Shown: piece by piece, positions 12,236-14,493 of the stretch | Numbering within the stretch: the first letter of the stretch is position 1 | Layout of the letters: each line of letters opens with the position of its first letter | Origin: an uncultured Coprococcus sp. | GTDB lineage: Bacteria; Bacillota; Clostridia; Lachnospirales; Lachnospiraceae | Direction: 5' to 3' | Length of the DNA stretch: 14,493 nucleotides | Assembly (NCBI GenBank): GCA_900548315.1 | Contig: URJU01000036.1 | Span: forward strand, 1-14,493 | Translations under genes and position numbers: made by a program | The notes under the pieces: generated by a model | Databases searched by the model: none | Told to the model about the DNA's origin: nothing | What the model saw: the letters and a program-made list of their open reading frames with translations, nothing else

Positions 12236-14445
12236 ATGGCAGAACTCAATGATATACAGCAGCAGGCGTGTGAGTATGTAGATGGACCACTTCTCATTTT
12301 GGCTGGTGCGGGAAGTGGAAAAACACGAGTGATAACACATAGGGTGGCGTATCTCATGAATCATGAGGGAGTAAACCCTTTGAATATATTGGCGATTACA
12401 TTCACCAACAAGGCGGCTAAAGAGATGAGAGAGAGAGTGGATGTCATAGCCCCCGATGGAGCTGATCGTGTGTGGGTCAGCACATTTCATTCACTTTGTG
12501 TGAGGATACTTAGAAGGTATGCAGATAAGATAGGTTATGGTAAGAATTTTGATATATATGATTCCGATGATCAGAAGAGTACGGTGAAGAGTATTTTGAA
12601 GGATTTTCAGATAGACCCTAAGAGATACCCAGAGAAGATGTTTTTGAGTGAGATATCAAAGGCAAAGGAAAAGTATCAGTCTCCTGATGAATTTGCAAAG
12701 AAAAGTGTTGCTGATTATGCAGCAACGAAGGTAGCAGAGATCTACACGGAGTATCAGGGGCGTCTAAGGAAGAATAACGCCATGGATTTTGATGACTTGA
12801 TATACAAGACGGTGGAATTGTTTGAACACAATCCAGATGTGCTTGACACATATCAGAACAGGTTCAGATACATCATGGTTGACGAGTATCAGGATACGAA
12901 CCATATACAGTTTCTGTTGGTGAAGATGCTTGCAAGAAAGTATAGGAATCTCTGTGTAGTGGGAGATGATGATCAGTCGATATATAAGTTTCGCGGAGCG
13001 AACATAACGAATATACTTAATTTCGAGAAGGAATACTCTGATGCAAAGGTGATAAAGCTTGAGCAGAATTACAGATCCTGCGGCAATATCCTTGCGGCTG
13101 CAAATGCAGTCATACAGCACAATGAAGGCAGAAAGGATAAAGCTCTTTGGACTGATAAGGAGGCCGGTGAGAAGATATCGTTTGAGCAGTGTGATACGGA
13201 GTATGCGGAAGGAGATCTGGTCGCAAGTCGTATAAAGACACTTGTAAGGCAGGGCGTTGATTACAGGGATATTGCTATACTATACAGAACCAATGCACAG
13301 TCCCGTGTACTCGGCGAGAAGATGGTGTATGCCAACATTCCGTATAGAGTATATGGCGGCACAAATTTCTACGCGAGAAAAGAGATAAAGGATGTGCTTG
13401 CATACCTCAAGGTTATAAATAATGCCACAGACAATCTGTATTTCAGAAGAGTAGTCAATGTTCCAAAGAGAGGCATAGGAGAGGCAAGTCTTAGTAAGGT
13501 GGAATCATTTGCGGATGCATACGGTCTGTCTATGATGGATGCGGCGGCCAGAGCAGATGAAATACCGGGTATGGCGGCAAAGACTTCCGGGAAGATAAAG
13601 AAGTTTGCAGAGCTTATACAGTCATTTAGAGACATGCTTCAGGATGGAGAAAGTCTAGACTTGGTGTATGACAAGATCCTTGAGGATACAGGCTATGAAT
13701 CGGAACTGATAGCGGAACGTACAGAAGAATCCATGACAAGACTTGAGAATATTGATGAACTTAGAAATAAGGTGGTCGAGTTTGCAGAGACGAATGAAGA
13801 TGCGGGACTGAGCGAATTTTTGGAGGAGATAGCACTCGTGTCAGACCTTGATTCCATGTCAGAGGATGACAGTCAGGTGAAACTGATGACACTCCACAGT
13901 GCAAAGGGTTTGGAGTTCCCTTATGTGTTTATATGCGGTATGGAAGATCGTGTATTCCCGAGCGGTATGGCACTCAATTCTGATGATCCTGATGCGCTTG
14001 AGGAAGAGAGAAGACTGTGTTATGTGGGTATCACAAGGGCTATGAAAAAGCTTTACCTGAGTGCTGCTAGAGAGCGTATGATGCATGGAAACAGAACATG
14101 CAGTGACGTGTCCAGATTCATTAGAGAGATACCTCCTCTTTTGTTTGAACATGAGGCTGATATGAGAAATATTGCTAAACGAAGGGAATATGAATCCATT
14201 GGCAGGTACAACAGAGATGGTTCATATGCGGATAATTATGATGGGGGGACGAAACTTAGATCCACATCATCGGGAAGAGAATATGGTCAGAAGAATCCGT
14301 ACAGCAGTTATTCCAGACAGAAGACTTATGTTCAGCCGACATCCAAGCCTTCATTTGGAAAACAATTTGTGGTTAATTCATCTGGAAAGCCGGATTATGA
14401 AGTTGGAGACAGGGTCAGACACATAAAATTCGGTGTAGGAACAGT
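12236..14445 (+). CDS. pcrA: ATP-dependent DNA helicase PcrA (UvrD/Rep family), C-terminus missing at contig end
   Basis: An SF1A 3'-5' DNA helicase for repair, replication restart and removal of recombination filaments. AGGAGG (12226-12231) four bases before the ATG fixes the start. Walker A is GAGSGKT (24-30), followed by TFTNKAA (motif Ia), the Walker B segment VDEYQDTN (Asp216, Glu217), GDDDQSIYKFRGA (243-255, motif III region), TLHSAKGLEF (552-561, motif V) and YVGITRA (596-602, motif VI). After residue 635 comes the low-complexity Tyr/Ser/Arg linker usual in PcrA, and then the start of the C-terminal Tudor-like domain, YEVGDRVRHIKFGVGTV. There the genuine sequence stops at about codon 737; the following CLLYTSPSPRDA and stop are encoded by sequencing adapter. 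Roughly the last 40 to 50 codons of the real gene are therefore absent. PcrA rather than RecB/AddA is indicated by size and motif spacing. Confidence 0.95.
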
Positions 14446-14493
14446 CTGTCTCTTATACACATCTCCGAGCCCACGAGACGCGTAGTAATCTCG
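14446..14493 (+). other. Untrimmed Illumina Nextera adapter, i7 index and P7 start (not biological)
   Basis: CTGTCTCTTATACACATCT (14446-14464) is the 19-base Nextera/Tn5 mosaic end. It is followed by CCGAGCCCACGAGAC (14465-14479), the eight-base index GCGTAGTA (14480-14487, which I recall as Nextera i7 index N719) and ATCTCG (14488-14493), the start of the P7 sequence. The order is exactly that of a read running through a short insert into the adapter. The bases should be trimmed; the boundary with genomic sequence is 14445 or 14446. Confidence 0.97.

Noticed and set aside
14446..14485. PcrA C-terminal tail CLLYTSPSPRDA as a natural extension
   Set aside because: It is the translation of Nextera adapter and index bases.

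Overview
The window reads as a chromosomal contig end from a low-GC Gram-positive anaerobe of the class Clostridia, most likely Lachnospiraceae. The reasons are the dnaG-rpoD-trmK order, strong AGGAGG ribosome sites, frequent ATA and AGA codons, an A-type RNase P RNA, and a nucleoside kinase of a type common in that family. The genus cannot be fixed from this sequence alone. The last ~48 bases are not biological: they are untrimmed Illumina Nextera adapter, index and the start of P7, so the final gene is cut at the true contig end near 14445.

Left part (1-4390): the 3' end of dnaG (primase), rpoD (housekeeping sigma factor), trmK (tRNA m1A22 methyltransferase) and a uridine-kinase-like nucleoside kinase all run rightwards. 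They meet rnpB (RNase P RNA, minus strand) at a hairpin with T-runs on both sides that can terminate both transcripts.

Middle (4390-9111): a promoter leads to a C39-like cysteine-peptidase-fold protein and a small nitroreductase. A terminator that overlaps a new promoter follows. Then come two tightly linked genes: a PEP-synthase-like three-domain phosphotransferase and a class I glutamine-amidotransferase-fold hydrolase. Their architecture and order recall L-glutamine kinase and gamma-glutamyl-CDP-amidate hydrolase of the Campylobacter capsular phosphoramidate pathway, but no nucleotidyltransferase or capsule gene is beside them. This pair is the most interesting content of the window.

Right part (9112-14445): a coiled-coil protein with its own promoter; a PspA/IM30 membrane-stress protein whose promoter carries a 24-bp dyad over the -35 box; a YdjI-like SPFH/zinc-ribbon protein; then a second overlapping terminator/promoter and pcrA (UvrD-family helicase), truncated by the contig end. 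All protein genes are on the plus strand; only rnpB is on the minus strand. No insertion sequence, CRISPR array, tRNA or prophage gene was seen.
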